Source of the DNA: Trypanosoma brucei gambiense DAL972 | Taxonomy: Eukaryota > Euglenozoa > Kinetoplastea > Trypanosomatida > Trypanosomatidae | Reading direction: 5' to 3' | Assembly (NCBI RefSeq): GCF_000210295.1 | Contig: NC_026744.1 | Location: 3,906,001 to 3,970,000, forward strand | Length of the DNA: 64,000 nucleotides | The notes under the pieces: generated by a model | Database searches by the model: none | Told to the model about the DNA's origin: nothing | The model's input: only the letters and a program-made list of their open reading frames with translations | Part shown: piece after piece, positions 31,432-41,903 of the stretch | Numbering within the stretch: position 1 is the stretch's first letter | Layout of the letters: each line of letters starts with the position of its first letter | Position numbers and translations under genes: made by a program

Positions 31432-33546
31432 TCATTCGGCCGTTTTGAAAGGCCTCTTGCGGGCTGGTGACTCATGCGTGCTTTCACTTCCATTGCGGTC
31501 TTCCTTCCTTGTGCGACGTAACGTCTGCCGCAGCGTTGGGTTCAGTCCTGTTCCTTGTCCCTTTTCCTTCTCCCCAGCGCCTGTGAGCCAAGTCTCCACC
31601 TTAAGGAAAACAACATTGCTCATTGCTTCCTTCAGCTGAGCGCTTCCGCATTGCTGCATCGTTTCGAGCACGATGCGCCCTGCCCACGGAGAAATTGATA
31701 ACTCAAAGACAAACGGCTTCAACTCATTCATAAGATGCTTGCGTTGCGTATCTAAACCACGCGACGTGCATTCACGTAGAAGAGCTTGGACGACATAACA
31801 GGCATGGCTGTGAAGTGAGTAGGAAACCAAAGCGTGGGAATCAACACCATAATGCTTATTTCTGTTCATCTCCCTTATTTTTTTGCGACTTAACCTCCTT
31901 CCCCCAACCCCCACATCCTGTTCTTCCCCCGTCTCATCTCGTCCATCTCCCCGTGCTTCATCGCCCTTTTTGTTACCTTCAGCCTGAGATGCGGCTATGA
32001 AGTCACCAGCAACACGAGCAACCACTTCGTCGGAGGCGTACGCAAGGAGTTTCTGCATTACACGAGACCCTTGAGCATATGACAAGACATTGCGCATATC
32101 CAAGAAAGCGCCTATCAACTCTTCCACAAGCATTCCTCTCAGTTTCAGGGATCCGTGTTGTAGCATAACTTGAATAACGTAGGATGCTGATGAGTGCAGC
32201 ACAAGTTGCTGTACCTCCCCCTTAATAGATTCGAAGATAAGGAAAGTAACAGCTTCATCACTGCGGGAGCATTCCAACAATTTCTGTATCACAGGTGACG
32301 AAACAGGGTCCTGTGAGAGTGTCAGTGCCGACTCTGCCAAGTGACGTCGATGCGCAGCGGTAAATCGCTTATTATCGACCTCCATAGCAGCACGAAGGAG
32401 CATCGTTCCTACTGGATCCTGCGAAACTTCAACGACGTCACGCCCCTCATTTCCTACCAAGGCATTCCACAATGCATCTTGACTTTCTGGGTAGGACTTA
32501 AAGGCAGCAACAGCTACGTTAATTACAAACTTATGCGAAACAATATGCTCTACGAGACCCGGCGCAGCCATGATACAGTCCCATAGTTCCTTCCGCTGGG
32601 CAAAGTCGCCGTACTCAAATACAGTTACGTAAAGATGCAGGTGTCTCGGTGACCCCTGGTCATGTCCACGAGAAGCCTTTGTAAGGGGAAGATCTCCAAA
32701 CTCGGGTGCTGCGAATTCGTCATCCTCTGCCACTTTCTCCCCTTTTTGGGCTCCGGTACAAACACTTTGTGGGTTTAGGTATTCACCAGCATATTCAGAG
32801 AGGTGGGCACACAGGGCGTCCTTCACCCTCGAAGGAACAAGGGGATGCTTGAGTAGCGCCGAGAGCGTCATATTATCGTTAGTGGTTTTAATAACTTGAC
32901 TAATTCGCTCTTGAAGTGTGTCATCCCCTGTTTTACCTTTCTTCAAGGTGGCGTCATCGTCAAGACCGAAGAGCGCTTTACATACCTGTTTCCAACCGTC
33001 GCTGGTGACCCCAACGTACTTGACTACGACACGTTGCCCAAACTCGTGAAGTGCAAGCTGGCCAAGGTAAGGGAGGAAACGTTCCTCAACCACTTCGCAG
33101 GAGGAAGGGTATTCAATAATCTTTTGAGCGACATAATTCCCGATTCGGTGGGTGCAGAGTCTTTTGAACTCGTCTTCCTCAGCATTGAGAACAAATACCT
33201 CAGCAATTTCTTTTTTTTGCTTTGCAGGAAGTTTTTCCAACATTTCCCTAACGATAATATTCCCTACATTGGACCGGCTAAGGTCTACGAGCTTCCGCCT
33301 CAACTGGTAGAGCACTTGCACTCGTATCAAACCATCACATTTGTCCAGCAGTGTGTTCAGTAGGTAGTGTGTTGATTTGTTAAGACTCAATGCATAAACA
33401 TTAGGAAGGATTTTCTGCACAATTTTTGCACGCTGAGCGGGTTTGCCGTACAGTAGGGCCGCCTCCACTTGATGAAGAGGCATCGACCTCCCAGTTGCTA
33501 GTCGCTGGGAGACATTTTTTAAGAAGTCTAAACGCATTTTTGGCAT
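31432..33546 (-). CDS. Pumilio-repeat protein of the Nop9/Puf-A/Puf6 type (candidate PUF7)
   Basis: The product is 704 residues with an ATG start at 33546. About eleven Pumilio-like helical repeats can be marked by eye, for example NKSTHYLLNTLLD, RSNVGNIIVREMLE, THRIGNYVAQKIIEY, LHEFGQRVVVKYV, QDPVSSPVIQKLLE, HSSASYVIQVMLQ, YAQGSRVMQKLLAY, LHSHACYVVQALLRE and SPWAGRIVLETMQQ. Eleven repeats rather than eight is typical of the nucleolar Nop9 and Puf6/Puf-A group, which bind pre-rRNA during ribosome assembly. A charged insert (GDEARGDGRDETGEE and then RRLSRKKIREMNRNKH) interrupts the repeats, and the C terminus is strongly basic (RQTLRRTRKEDR; RKRPFK), fitting nucleolar localisation. The gene next to ZFP2 in T. 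brucei is, as I recall, PUF7, a nucleolar rRNA-maturation factor; that name is from memory and not proven here. Confidence 0.88.
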   Translation of the reverse strand: MPKMRLDFLKNVSQRLATGRSMPLHQVEAALLYGKPAQRAKIVQKILPNVYALSLNKSTHYLLNTLLDKCDGLIRVQVLYQLRRKLVDLSRSNVGNIIVREMLEKLPAKQKKEIAEVFVLNAEEDEFKRLCTHRIGNYVAQKIIEYPSSCEVVEERFLPYLGQLALHEFGQRVVVKYVGVTSDGWKQVCKALFGLDDDATLKKGKTGDDTLQERISQVIKTTNDNMTLSALLKHPLVPSRVKDALCAHLSEYAGEYLNPQSVCTGAQKGEKVAEDDEFAAPEFGDLPLTKASRGHDQGSPRHLHLYVTVFEYGDFAQRKELWDCIMAAPGLVEHIVSHKFVINVAVAAFKSYPESQDALWNALVGNEGRDVVEVSQDPVGTMLLRAAMEVDNKRFTAAHRRHLAESALTLSQDPVSSPVIQKLLECSRSDEAVTFLIFESIKGEVQQLVLHSSASYVIQVMLQHGSLKLRGMLVEELIGAFLDMRNVLSYAQGSRVMQKLLAYASDEVVARVAGDFIAASQAEGNKKGDEARGDGRDETGEEQDVGVGGRRLSRKKIREMNRNKHYGVDSHALVSYSLHSHACYVVQALLRECTSRGLDTQRKHLMNELKPFVFELSISPWAGRIVLETMQQCGSAQLKEAMSNVVFLKVETWLTGAGEKEKGQGTGLNPTLRQTLRRTRKEDRNGSESTHESPARKRPFKTAE

Positions 33547-34372
33547 TGCTCCCTTTAGTTCACTTCAAGTTTTGTTCTTTACGCAAGGACACACACCAGC
33601 CGTCCCCTCTCTTGTCAACCCGAATTGATAATAGTGCTGCGAGAAATGAATGCCTCTTCCCCACGCTTAGAAAGTGAGCGGGGAAGCGCGAAGTCGGGGA
33701 GAAGGAAAAAGGATTTAAAATAAAGGAAAAGCAGAATAGCTACAGCACGAGCTGAGACAGATACAACTAGCAGTGGCCCACATGTCCACGAATATTGCAG
33801 CGAAATATAAACAGGTAAAAACATCAAATATATGCGATGAACAAAGAAGAAGTCCCAGGGAAACAACGACAAGAGGACAAGGACCTTTTCTAGGAAATAA
33901 CTGAACGATCATCAAAAATGATGGCAGTGAATGAAGGCCACCACTCAAATTGTATACAGTTCCCCATGCGATAATATTACGGTTGTCATATAGTAAATAA
34001 AAAAAAAACTGTAGGCGGGGGTGAAATGGACAAGAAGATATTTGAAAAACAAAAGACATCAAGTAGTATTTGAAGTAAATTAGACAACATTCGTTTGCTT
34101 ATAAATAACCCTGGGGAAAATAGTGGCATGCAATATCCACACCTTTACCATGTTGCGGAGGCGTGCTTTGGCCGTTGTGGACAACGAAAATTGTACAAAG
34201 TAATCCGTAAGCACAATGAGTTTTGAAGAAACAAAAAAGAGAACAGTAACATAAGGAAAATGACAGCTGCTCAATACATAATACATGCCGAAAACAAATA
34301 GCGGGTCCCTATATTTACCCTTATCTCACGCGCAAAAAAATTACCCTCACCCTGACTCAACTTTCCCCCCCC
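33547..34372. other. Intergenic region, about 0.8 kb
   Basis: It holds the 3' UTR of the coiled-coil gene and the leader of the Pumilio gene. An A run near 34000-34009 is seen. No gene was recognised. Confidence 0.4.
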
Positions 34373-36844
34373 TTACTCCATCTCCCTTCGCTTAAGAGAC
34401 TCGTTGTGTATCCGCACACCGACATAATATACATCGCCACATCCTGTGTTTGTCAGGCAACTGGCCTCTTTTGCGGCTTTGTTGTAGAGCTCCCATATAG
34501 TATCAATCTGAGTATGGATTATTTCGTTCCGCTCCCTTGCTTCCCATTGCAACAGCTGAACAGTCAGTTCTTCTACATCTTCGGAGTCAAGAGAAGAACC
34601 GGTAGAACTTTCCGTGCACCACAGCCCACGCAGAAGATACACTGGACAGAGTGGGGTATACTGCGCCTGCGCGAAAACACGAGCAATTTCCCCCACTTTT
34701 CGACCAGCGGAAGCGGCAATGGTACATTCGGCTTCTCCAAGGGCGGATAGAGCGGAGTTTCCAAGCATAACATACGGATCTCGCTCCGCCGCGATACTCA
34801 AAACAATATTCAGCATTGGAAACATGGCAGAGTCGGGGGAGGTGCTTGGTGTTTCTCCACAACAAACACCAACCGGTGTCCCCCGCTGAAACATACAATC
34901 TTTCACTCCTCCACCGGATAGTCGCCGCCGAAATTCAGCGTCGTTAGCCACCTGCAACTTCAATTCTTGTTCCATCAACAAATTGAGAATCTCGTGCTCC
35001 TCCTCCAAAGAACGGACTAGTTCTGTTTGAGTTGCAGTTGCGTCACCGCTCGACTTGACGTCAGTGTCGCGTCCCTTTGACCCATTTGGCGCGCACACAA
35101 CATTTCTCACACATTCGGCCACATGGCGATCCTCTGGACTCATGTTTTCGCGCATCCGTGCGCTGTCCTCAAATACCTTTAAGACATCTAAAATGACACG
35201 CTCATCCTCCACCGAAATGGCAATATCCGTACGCTTGGAGGCGCTGCTGTCTCGGGATCTAATACTCGCCTGAAATTCTTTGAAGGCTTCTGACTCACAA
35301 CTCGTTTTTAACGTGAGTGCGGCCGAGCTGGCACGCTCTAAGGGTAGACTCAGCCGTTGCTGACTACTGCCTTCAAGGCGTCCAGCAGGGCTTACGCCCC
35401 CACATTTGCTATCAGAATCGCCGGCGGTGGCACGACAATCTGGCGCTCCACCTCCGCCATGACGCAAATTGTTTTCGAACTCGATTAGGGTTTGGAGGGC
35501 CTCATGTTCTTCTTGTGAATTGAGATTTGTGTACTTCCCGCAAGGTGACACCTCTTCACTGAGTTTTTCACAGTTGCGATCCTCCACAGGCGGCGAGACA
35601 CTCTCTCCTTGTTTGTGTTGGATGGCATTTACCAGCTGCATCTCTTTCTCTGTTGGTTCATCCAAGAGGCACATATTCAATTCATTTTCCCCTTTGAGAA
35701 TTGACTCCTCTTTCAATTTGTCAAGTATAGCTTTGCGCTTTTCCTCCTCGATTAGAAGTTCCTTCTCCATTTTCGCTTCTTGGGTCCTCCTCTTCGCCAC
35801 CTTCATCTTCACATCGCACATGCTGGCTATCGCGGCGGTGTCAAATGCAACCCTTTGAAGCAATTCTTCCATTATGATATCATCCCTCGTCGCCACCTCT
35901 TCATTGTTTATATCGTTTATCTTCAAGGTCATGCGATGGCCAGCAAACCCTCGTTGTTTTTCCACTCTCCATGCCCGTCGTCCCTCTTCTAGAAATGCCT
36001 CTTCCAAGAAACGGTCCGTCGAATTGTCCTTATTCGAAGTATGAATAGAATCATACCTCTTGCTTCTGGTATTTGTCACTGGCTTTACCTTCCTCTTGCA
36101 AAGACTGGGAGGAAGTCGGCGCCGGTTTTTGTCCTCTTCGAAAAGGAAGGAGGGAAGAATCATGTTGAAAGGCCTATTGTCCTTGAACCATGTTAGTAGA
36201 GTCTTCAAGTCTTGCTTTTCCTCCTCAACCGCTGTTTCTCGCATCCTCTTGTAGTCGGGCATGATTTCTTCGATCTGTTTACGTAGGTTCGCCTCGAAAC
36301 GCCTCTGCATGTTGTCGGCGGTGGAGGTCATCTCAATGAAAAAACACATGTAACGTCGCTCTTCCTCACGTTCAATTAGGTTGCGTGCCTCCTCTTCCCT
36401 CAAACAGATGTCATTACTGAGGTGAATCCCAGCCTCAGCAAGATAATCTACCCATAGACGGACAGAAATCCGCTGTTCCTCAAATATAATGTCTTCTCTA
36501 GATTCTTTCTCCCTTTTACATATGTTGAGGACGCACGCATACTCGTATTCGAAGAGTGACTCGTCGGGTTTTACTGTACCCTTCGTACCGAAGGAGTGTA
36601 AACCCGGCCTCGCAGACGCCTCGGCCCTCACCCCTGAAACACGGGGAAGCGACTCTAATACAGTTGGATACCTATGCCGAGGGAGGCTCGGCCTGTAGGG
36701 ACTTGGTGGATTAATTGGGTCCAGTTTGATTACTGCTGGTTGATCCCACGAAGGTAAATGTGGGAGTCCGGGACCCCTGCCCATCCCAGCCGCGGGCTGA
36801 CAGTCCGCCTGCACGGTATGAGCAATTGTAGGCAACTTAAGCAT
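34373..36844 (-). CDS. Charged coiled-coil hypothetical protein
   Basis: The product is 823 residues with an ATG start at 36844. The first 100 residues are Pro-rich (LDPINPPSPYRPSLPRHRYP). Residues about 100-420 are very rich in Glu, Arg and Lys with long predicted helices and Trp residues in EEQRISVRLWVDYL and LLTWFKDNRPFNM. A basic stretch, CKRKVKPVTNTRSKR, lies near residue 250. Motifs of the type EEEHEILNLL/EEHEALQTL recur several times in the second half, suggesting a degenerate internal repeat: EEHEALQTLIEFENNLR, EDERVILDVLKVFEDSARM and EEEHEILNLLMEQELKL. No membrane segment or enzyme motif was found. It could be a cytoskeletal or flagellar component; this is a guess from composition only. 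Confidence 0.8.
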   Translation of the reverse strand: MLKLPTIAHTVQADCQPAAGMGRGPGLPHLPSWDQPAVIKLDPINPPSPYRPSLPRHRYPTVLESLPRVSGVRAEASARPGLHSFGTKGTVKPDESLFEYEYACVLNICKREKESREDIIFEEQRISVRLWVDYLAEAGIHLSNDICLREEEARNLIEREEERRYMCFFIEMTSTADNMQRRFEANLRKQIEEIMPDYKRMRETAVEEEKQDLKTLLTWFKDNRPFNMILPSFLFEEDKNRRRLPPSLCKRKVKPVTNTRSKRYDSIHTSNKDNSTDRFLEEAFLEEGRRAWRVEKQRGFAGHRMTLKINDINNEEVATRDDIIMEELLQRVAFDTAAIASMCDVKMKVAKRRTQEAKMEKELLIEEEKRKAILDKLKEESILKGENELNMCLLDEPTEKEMQLVNAIQHKQGESVSPPVEDRNCEKLSEEVSPCGKYTNLNSQEEHEALQTLIEFENNLRHGGGGAPDCRATAGDSDSKCGGVSPAGRLEGSSQQRLSLPLERASSAALTLKTSCESEAFKEFQASIRSRDSSASKRTDIAISVEDERVILDVLKVFEDSARMRENMSPEDRHVAECVRNVVCAPNGSKGRDTDVKSSGDATATQTELVRSLEEEHEILNLLMEQELKLQVANDAEFRRRLSGGGVKDCMFQRGTPVGVCCGETPSTSPDSAMFPMLNIVLSIAAERDPYVMLGNSALSALGEAECTIAASAGRKVGEIARVFAQAQYTPLCPVYLLRGLWCTESSTGSSLDSEDVEELTVQLLQWEARERNEIIHTQIDTIWELYNKAAKEASCLTNTGCGDVYYVGVRIHNESLKRREME

Positions 36845-37363
36845 TGGTTAAGAGATCACACGTGCACACCTGCGCCCCTTTTCCCTTGGGTCAGAGAAGG
36901 TACAAATATATTTTGAAGGTACCGACAAACCAGAAAGAAGGGGACAAGCTGCAGGAGACGGTAGTAAGCAAAAGACACAAGCATACATGCGCGCAACAAC
37001 AGCAAAAGAAAAATGGAATATTTCGTATATTTAATTGCCTTGAAAATACAAAATGTATGGGGTTTCCCTCAGTGTGAAATATATTCAAACTAAAACTGCG
37101 GGGGACAGAGGGGGGAAAAAAAAACGTGTCGACCAAGGTACCCCTCCAATCCTGTACCATCACTCGCATGTGCGTGAAGGAAAACGAATCCCCGTAATAG
37201 AAAACGATAACACAGGTGTCGATTTTACCCGCATCTGCACCACAAACACTTCCCACACGTGTGAAATAAACGTTACTCACCCCCAAATCCCCCACACCAA
37301 TCACAGTACTTCAGCGGGGAGGAAAACCTGGTAGAGTGGCAGAAAACATTTGCTGTCCGTTTT
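36845..37363. other. Intergenic region, about 0.5 kb
   Basis: It holds the 3' UTR of mL38 and the leader of the coiled-coil gene. On the transcript it contains a T-rich stretch near 36985-37020. No gene was seen. Confidence 0.4.
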
Positions 37364-38887
37364 CTACCGTCTGTACGTTATGGGAACACCGTTTGCTCCT
37401 AGTGTCGTCCGTCTGGACCATAAACTCAGCATAGAGCCATCCATCATCCTTGTTGGCTCTGCTTGAGCCCAAAAATTTGGATCGTCACCAACATTTGTCG
37501 AACCATCGGGACGGTGCCGTGCCCGAACACGAAGTTCTGACGGCTTTCGTGCATGATAGGCAAGAATCGCTTCGATTTCCTCGTCCAAAGGAGCTGCGGG
37601 TTCCAACATCCCGCGCGATTCGTAAAACTCCTGTACTTGAATGTCCCACTTCGTTTGAAAAAACGTAACGGCGCTTGGATCAGGCGGCAAAACCTGTTCA
37701 ATCCGCGAGAGCATCTCCACCGACGATGAGGGTATCCCATCACGGTGTTGAGCATGAAGTCTGAAGTTTGCTCTTGCGGCAAAGCTCGCCTTACTGTCAT
37801 CCAACGCGCATGACGCACCAGATACATAACTTCTTTGCTTAAAGAGCATACAAATGTGCCGGGTGGTCCCCGCATCCTCTGTTGGTAGCGGTGGAGTGTA
37901 CGATACGATAACATCGCCTTCCTTCGCGATAGGTGCTGGGTTGCGCACAAGTTCTTCCGACTGCTGTCTCTTTTGATTGTTCTGCCGCTGCTCACTTTCA
38001 TATTCCTCAAGCACAGTGGAGTTTCCACCCCCTTTAAGATTTGACATCATATAGTTGAGGAAAAAACCTCTTTGGGTCGACGCGTCAACACTTGCAGGCA
38101 CGCGGAACGGATAGTCAGGTGAGGCGATTATTAGGGTGTACCATACTTCATCACTACCCTCCTCAGTTGCGTCTTTTTCCACTGCTTTTCCTTGTCCAGT
38201 CGCTGACACCGTATCAAAAAAAAAGATGGATGGTGGATGTTGAAGATCTGCCAGTTCGATGTAGTTGCCGCAGTGCGCCGTCATCCAAAAGTTGCGATGC
38301 GTCATCCTAGACACAGGTGGTGGTGGGGGTAGTGGTTCCCCCGTTTCTTCACACAGTCGCGCTCTCGTCGCATAAACTCCTGGAAAGACTACGGAAAGGT
38401 TCACATCCTGTTGCACATGCGGCAGATAGTTGGGCAAAATTTCATGCTTGCGAAGGTACTTCAGTGAGCGCTTGCGATGCTGCTTCCACGGAGCAAACCC
38501 TGAAAGCGGCAGTAACAAGCGGTGGTCCTCTTCCGGGAGTGGAGGGTATGATGTGCGTTCAAAGTCCGACACATTCCAATACACAAAGAAATCTGGTGGT
38601 TCAGTGATGTTGAAGAGATGCGGAGTATCCAGTTCATTTTCGTACACCGGGTACTGGAACATTGTGTCACTAAGCACAGTTTTCTCATAAGGATACTGGA
38701 AGTCGTGTAACGCTTGTGGCCGCGGAAGTTTCTCGATCTGCCGCACCTTACGATCTGCCTCGCGTTGCTCTCGCGTGCGTACATCCTTTGTACTCACCTT
38801 AGTTTTCCATCCTGGCATGTGATAAGCACGTAGTGGCATCATGTACCAAGTAGGGTGCACATTGTAACTACATCGACGCATTACCAT
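37364..38887 (-). CDS. mL38: Mitochondrial large ribosomal subunit protein mL38 (PEBP-like)
   Basis: The product is 507 residues from the ATG at 38887; the longer frame begins with GTG. The N terminus (MVMRRCSYNVHPTWYMMPLRAYHMP) lacks acids and looks like a mitochondrial targeting sequence. Residues about 215-365 form a phosphatidylethanolamine-binding (PEBP) fold: YIELADLQHPPSIFFFDTV, DEVWYTLIIASPDYPFR, FFLNYMMSNLKGG, VIVSYTPPLPTEDAGTTRH and ICMLFKQ. The PEBP domain with long extensions on both sides is the architecture of mL38, a structural component of the mitoribosomal large subunit central protuberance. Kinetoplastid mitoribosomes are protein-rich with long extensions, which fits the unusual length. 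The C-terminal extension (FFQTKWDIQVQEFYESRGM) also fits mL38. Confidence 0.85.
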   Translation of the reverse strand: MVMRRCSYNVHPTWYMMPLRAYHMPGWKTKVSTKDVRTREQREADRKVRQIEKLPRPQALHDFQYPYEKTVLSDTMFQYPVYENELDTPHLFNITEPPDFFVYWNVSDFERTSYPPLPEEDHRLLLPLSGFAPWKQHRKRSLKYLRKHEILPNYLPHVQQDVNLSVVFPGVYATRARLCEETGEPLPPPPPVSRMTHRNFWMTAHCGNYIELADLQHPPSIFFFDTVSATGQGKAVEKDATEEGSDEVWYTLIIASPDYPFRVPASVDASTQRGFFLNYMMSNLKGGGNSTVLEEYESEQRQNNQKRQQSEELVRNPAPIAKEGDVIVSYTPPLPTEDAGTTRHICMLFKQRSYVSGASCALDDSKASFAARANFRLHAQHRDGIPSSSVEMLSRIEQVLPPDPSAVTFFQTKWDIQVQEFYESRGMLEPAAPLDEEIEAILAYHARKPSELRVRARHRPDGSTNVGDDPNFWAQAEPTRMMDGSMLSLWSRRTTLGANGVPITYRR

Positions 38888-39823
38888 ATACGCGTGCACA
38901 CCAACAGAAGCTAACCCTGTAGCTAGCTAGCACTCAATTCCAACAAAATTAAGCGATTATATGCTTCTTCCAATGCTATGAATGTGTGCCCTCCCTGTCA
39001 CAGCACCTACCAACGCACACGTGCACTGGTAAGAAAAAATCAGTAAAGAATAGGAGAGGGGTAAGTTAAAACACACAATCACCTTACAACAGGAAACTTG
39101 CCCACAATATGTCCTCATGTGCAAGTACGTGGGTAGGTTTATACTAAAGGATATCACTCCCATTACCTACGCACCGCACAACAAAAAAAGTTTATGGTTT
39201 CCCCTTTCACGTTCCGCTCACCTGCGCCAACACCCATCAGTGAAAAATAACAAACAATATCAGGCCTTGTCAGGTCTGCACATGCAAATACGGAGGAGAG
39301 GAGGTTGACCACCGCATTCAACTGATACGCGTTTCAGTGACGTGTGCACTGGCAGACCCCAAAAAATAAAGGAAGTGCATCACATTTAAAAGTCACTACT
39401 TTTTCGTACCAACATGTAGACATGCACATGTATGTGAATATCTAGTGGAAGGATAATGCTGACCCCCTCTTATGTCGCGACCTGAACAAAATGAGTTCGT
39501 ACCATCGAACTCCAACAGCGGTAGATTTTGTTTTCACGACGACGAAGTCCTCGACCATCAGCTCCGTTACATTTGCAGTCACAAAAGTTTGAGACACAGG
39601 TAAAACGTCAAGTAAAGGCGAACTCGCCTTTACGCAATCGCAAATACCGCGCAAACTACAGCCAGTCAATATGTAATAACGCCAGAAAATTAAAGGAAGA
39701 TAGTCCGTCTGCTTCGGTTTGAACTAGATAATCTCAGTCACATCGTTTACAACTTATTTCTCACAGCAAAGAGACATCAGTGTCCAACTGCACAAAAATA
39801 GGAAGAGTTAATTCCTTTACCCT
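38888..39823. other. Intergenic region, about 0.9 kb
   Basis: It holds the 3' UTR of the JmjC/cupin-like gene and the 5' region of mL38. A 75-codon minus-strand ORF at 39442-39669 starts only at a TTG and is not convincing. Otherwise nothing was recognised. Confidence 0.4.
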
Positions 39824-41632
39824 TCAAAATAATTCGTCCAGTATTGAGTCCCTCTCTACCCGTGTCCGAAGGTAGGCCAGTAACTCCTGTCGTTTCCCAC
39901 AGAGCTTAGCCATGGTGAAATATTGCTCAGATACTTCCTCCACACTGTTCTTCTCCGCTCCAAACACGGGCGAAGAAGCCGCGTACACGACAGGCACGAA
40001 CCAGTCAACAGTAACTTGCTTCGCTAAAATTTCTGATGAGAGCAGCTGCGGTGGTGTAAGTAAGGGCACCCTCATCACGCAACCCGGCTTCGGCCAATAC
40101 TGCTGAACTTCCCAGTACGCCTTCAGGCGGTCCTCGAGTGAGACGACACGCCTACCGTAAGAAACGGCCTGCCGGAGAATAGCACTCATTTCTGCGTTTC
40201 CTCCATGTAAAAGTGTATGGAGCGAACTCCGGGAGTCAGTAGAAAGTTTATAGTGCTTCTCATGCGTTGCTAGAGTGAAGAGAGCCATCACCACCCGCCG
40301 GCGAATTGTTTCCTCATATGGATTCAAACCACTGTGTCCAGAAAACACACTCATTAAAAGGGGAATGAGCTGCCCAGCAACAAACGACTCATCCTGTAAA
40401 TCAGTTTCAACGTGATCGTAGATGATCGGGTTATCACTCCAATGAGCACATTTTTGTAAAAAGTAAGATATTTCTTCCATAAACAAATAAGCCAGCCGTC
40501 GCTGTTCCACCATAATACAGTCATTCAACGTTACGACAATATGGGGAATGTTAGGGGGAGAAATAAGGGGTCGGCTACCGCTCTCCAGAAGGGCAACATG
40601 AATTATGGGCAACAAGGTCGGATCACCAGGCAGTGCCTCATCAGGGGTGTTGAAAATGTCTAGTGCTGCAACTTTTCCAGAAGTGGCAGACTCACCGTCA
40701 TGCATAAACCAGTCGTAGCTTTCTTTCGGTCCGTACAGAAACAGCTTTACGGGAATACTCTCAGCAGTGTCATCGACGCAGTACAACTCCCGATCAATGT
40801 CGGTAAAGTATTTGCGCTGGTTCTCGGGCAGCGTCGCCAGAGGCGGCGGCCAAAAGGTACCATTAGAAGTCTTCAGAGGTAGGGCTGTTTGCTGAACGAA
40901 CTCACCCGAATCATCCAAGTGCCACCATGTTACCGCACCACGCTGTGACAAACGAGTTGCGTTGTCACAAATGGCTCCATCCTCTAAAAAGCTGGGCCAC
41001 ACCAAACTTTCGCCAAGCACTGGTATAGCCGGACATTTGGAAGGATCCTCCCGATGAAACAACTGCAGATTCAGAATGTTTGGCACGACCGTATCCTCCT
41101 CCTCATCCCTAGTTTCCGCCGTGGCAGCCTCACCATCAACAGGAATATCAGGTGCTTCATTCGTCTTTTCCCCTTTAGGGGCGCGTTCGAAAACATCTTT
41201 GAACGAAGATATGAGTTGATAATAGGCCGGTGATTCCATGTGTGTGCCCGGCCCAGCCCATCCTGCCTTGAAAGCAATCTTTGGTTTCGGGAACTCATTC
41301 CAACGAGAATCAGTCACAAACTTCATACCATCGGAGCCAGTGATTCCATACACTGCTTCACTACGCCAGCGGCCAAGGCGACAAGGAACACCCGAATCAA
41401 GGAACTTTAAAGCTTCACTTTCCCCTGTTCTATCGACGCTACAGATACCGCCACTCACGTGTTCGGACACCTCATTAATTTTTGGAACGATGACGCACCG
41501 CCACTTTTTTGAAACACCTGCCAGAGGACAAAGTGGAGGAAGCGGAACGCGGGAAAGCACATCAACTAAGGGATACACTCGTAGACCGTAGTAACGGGCG
41601 TCAGTAGCCTCGTCTCTAGTACCGCCGCCCAT
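39824..41632 (-). CDS. Hypothetical protein with possible JmjC/cupin-like domain
   Basis: The product is 602 residues from the ATG at 41632; the longer frame begins with GTG. Around residues 75-110, LKFLDSGVPCRLGRWRSEAV resembles the opening of cupin_8/JmjC domains. At about 230-245, GAVTWWHLDDSGEF has the spacing of the His-x-Asp iron-binding motif in JmjC-type 2-oxoglutarate oxygenases. It is followed some 60 residues later by PVKLFLYGPKESYDWFMHD, which could be the family's strand of the type K-x-F-x-L-F-x-P. An acidic insert (ETRDEEEDTVV) sits near residue 175. The second metal-binding His was not placed with confidence, so activity is uncertain. The C-terminal 250 residues are helical. 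The N terminus is MGGGTRD, a weak match to N-myristoylation sites. Function unknown. Confidence 0.75.
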   Translation of the reverse strand: MGGGTRDEATDARYYGLRVYPLVDVLSRVPLPPLCPLAGVSKKWRCVIVPKINEVSEHVSGGICSVDRTGESEALKFLDSGVPCRLGRWRSEAVYGITGSDGMKFVTDSRWNEFPKPKIAFKAGWAGPGTHMESPAYYQLISSFKDVFERAPKGEKTNEAPDIPVDGEAATAETRDEEEDTVVPNILNLQLFHREDPSKCPAIPVLGESLVWPSFLEDGAICDNATRLSQRGAVTWWHLDDSGEFVQQTALPLKTSNGTFWPPPLATLPENQRKYFTDIDRELYCVDDTAESIPVKLFLYGPKESYDWFMHDGESATSGKVAALDIFNTPDEALPGDPTLLPIIHVALLESGSRPLISPPNIPHIVVTLNDCIMVEQRRLAYLFMEEISYFLQKCAHWSDNPIIYDHVETDLQDESFVAGQLIPLLMSVFSGHSGLNPYEETIRRRVVMALFTLATHEKHYKLSTDSRSSLHTLLHGGNAEMSAILRQAVSYGRRVVSLEDRLKAYWEVQQYWPKPGCVMRVPLLTPPQLLSSEILAKQVTVDWFVPVVYAASSPVFGAEKNSVEEVSEQYFTMAKLCGKRQELLAYLRTRVERDSILDELF

Positions 41633-41903
41633 TATCACCTTGGACCACCTAATGACAATCTTGATATGTCACTATGCTTCCGCTCTTAGAGGCTATTAAG
41701 AGGTAAGAGAGTAGATATAATTGCCACACCATTGTCGCTATTTACTAACAAATTAAGAGGTCACCCAATTGTATGCAAAAACGACGAAATTCAATTTTCA
41801 ACCAAATATTACACTTGTGCATATAATCTTACTTTATTTAATGATCACACCAACTCATCACGGCGAACACAAGACGCGCACGAACAGGACAACCAACCAA
41901 CTT

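Noticed and set aside
39442..39669. 75-codon minus-strand ORF
   Set aside because: It has only a TTG start and no recognisable similarity; an inner Met would leave 38 residues.
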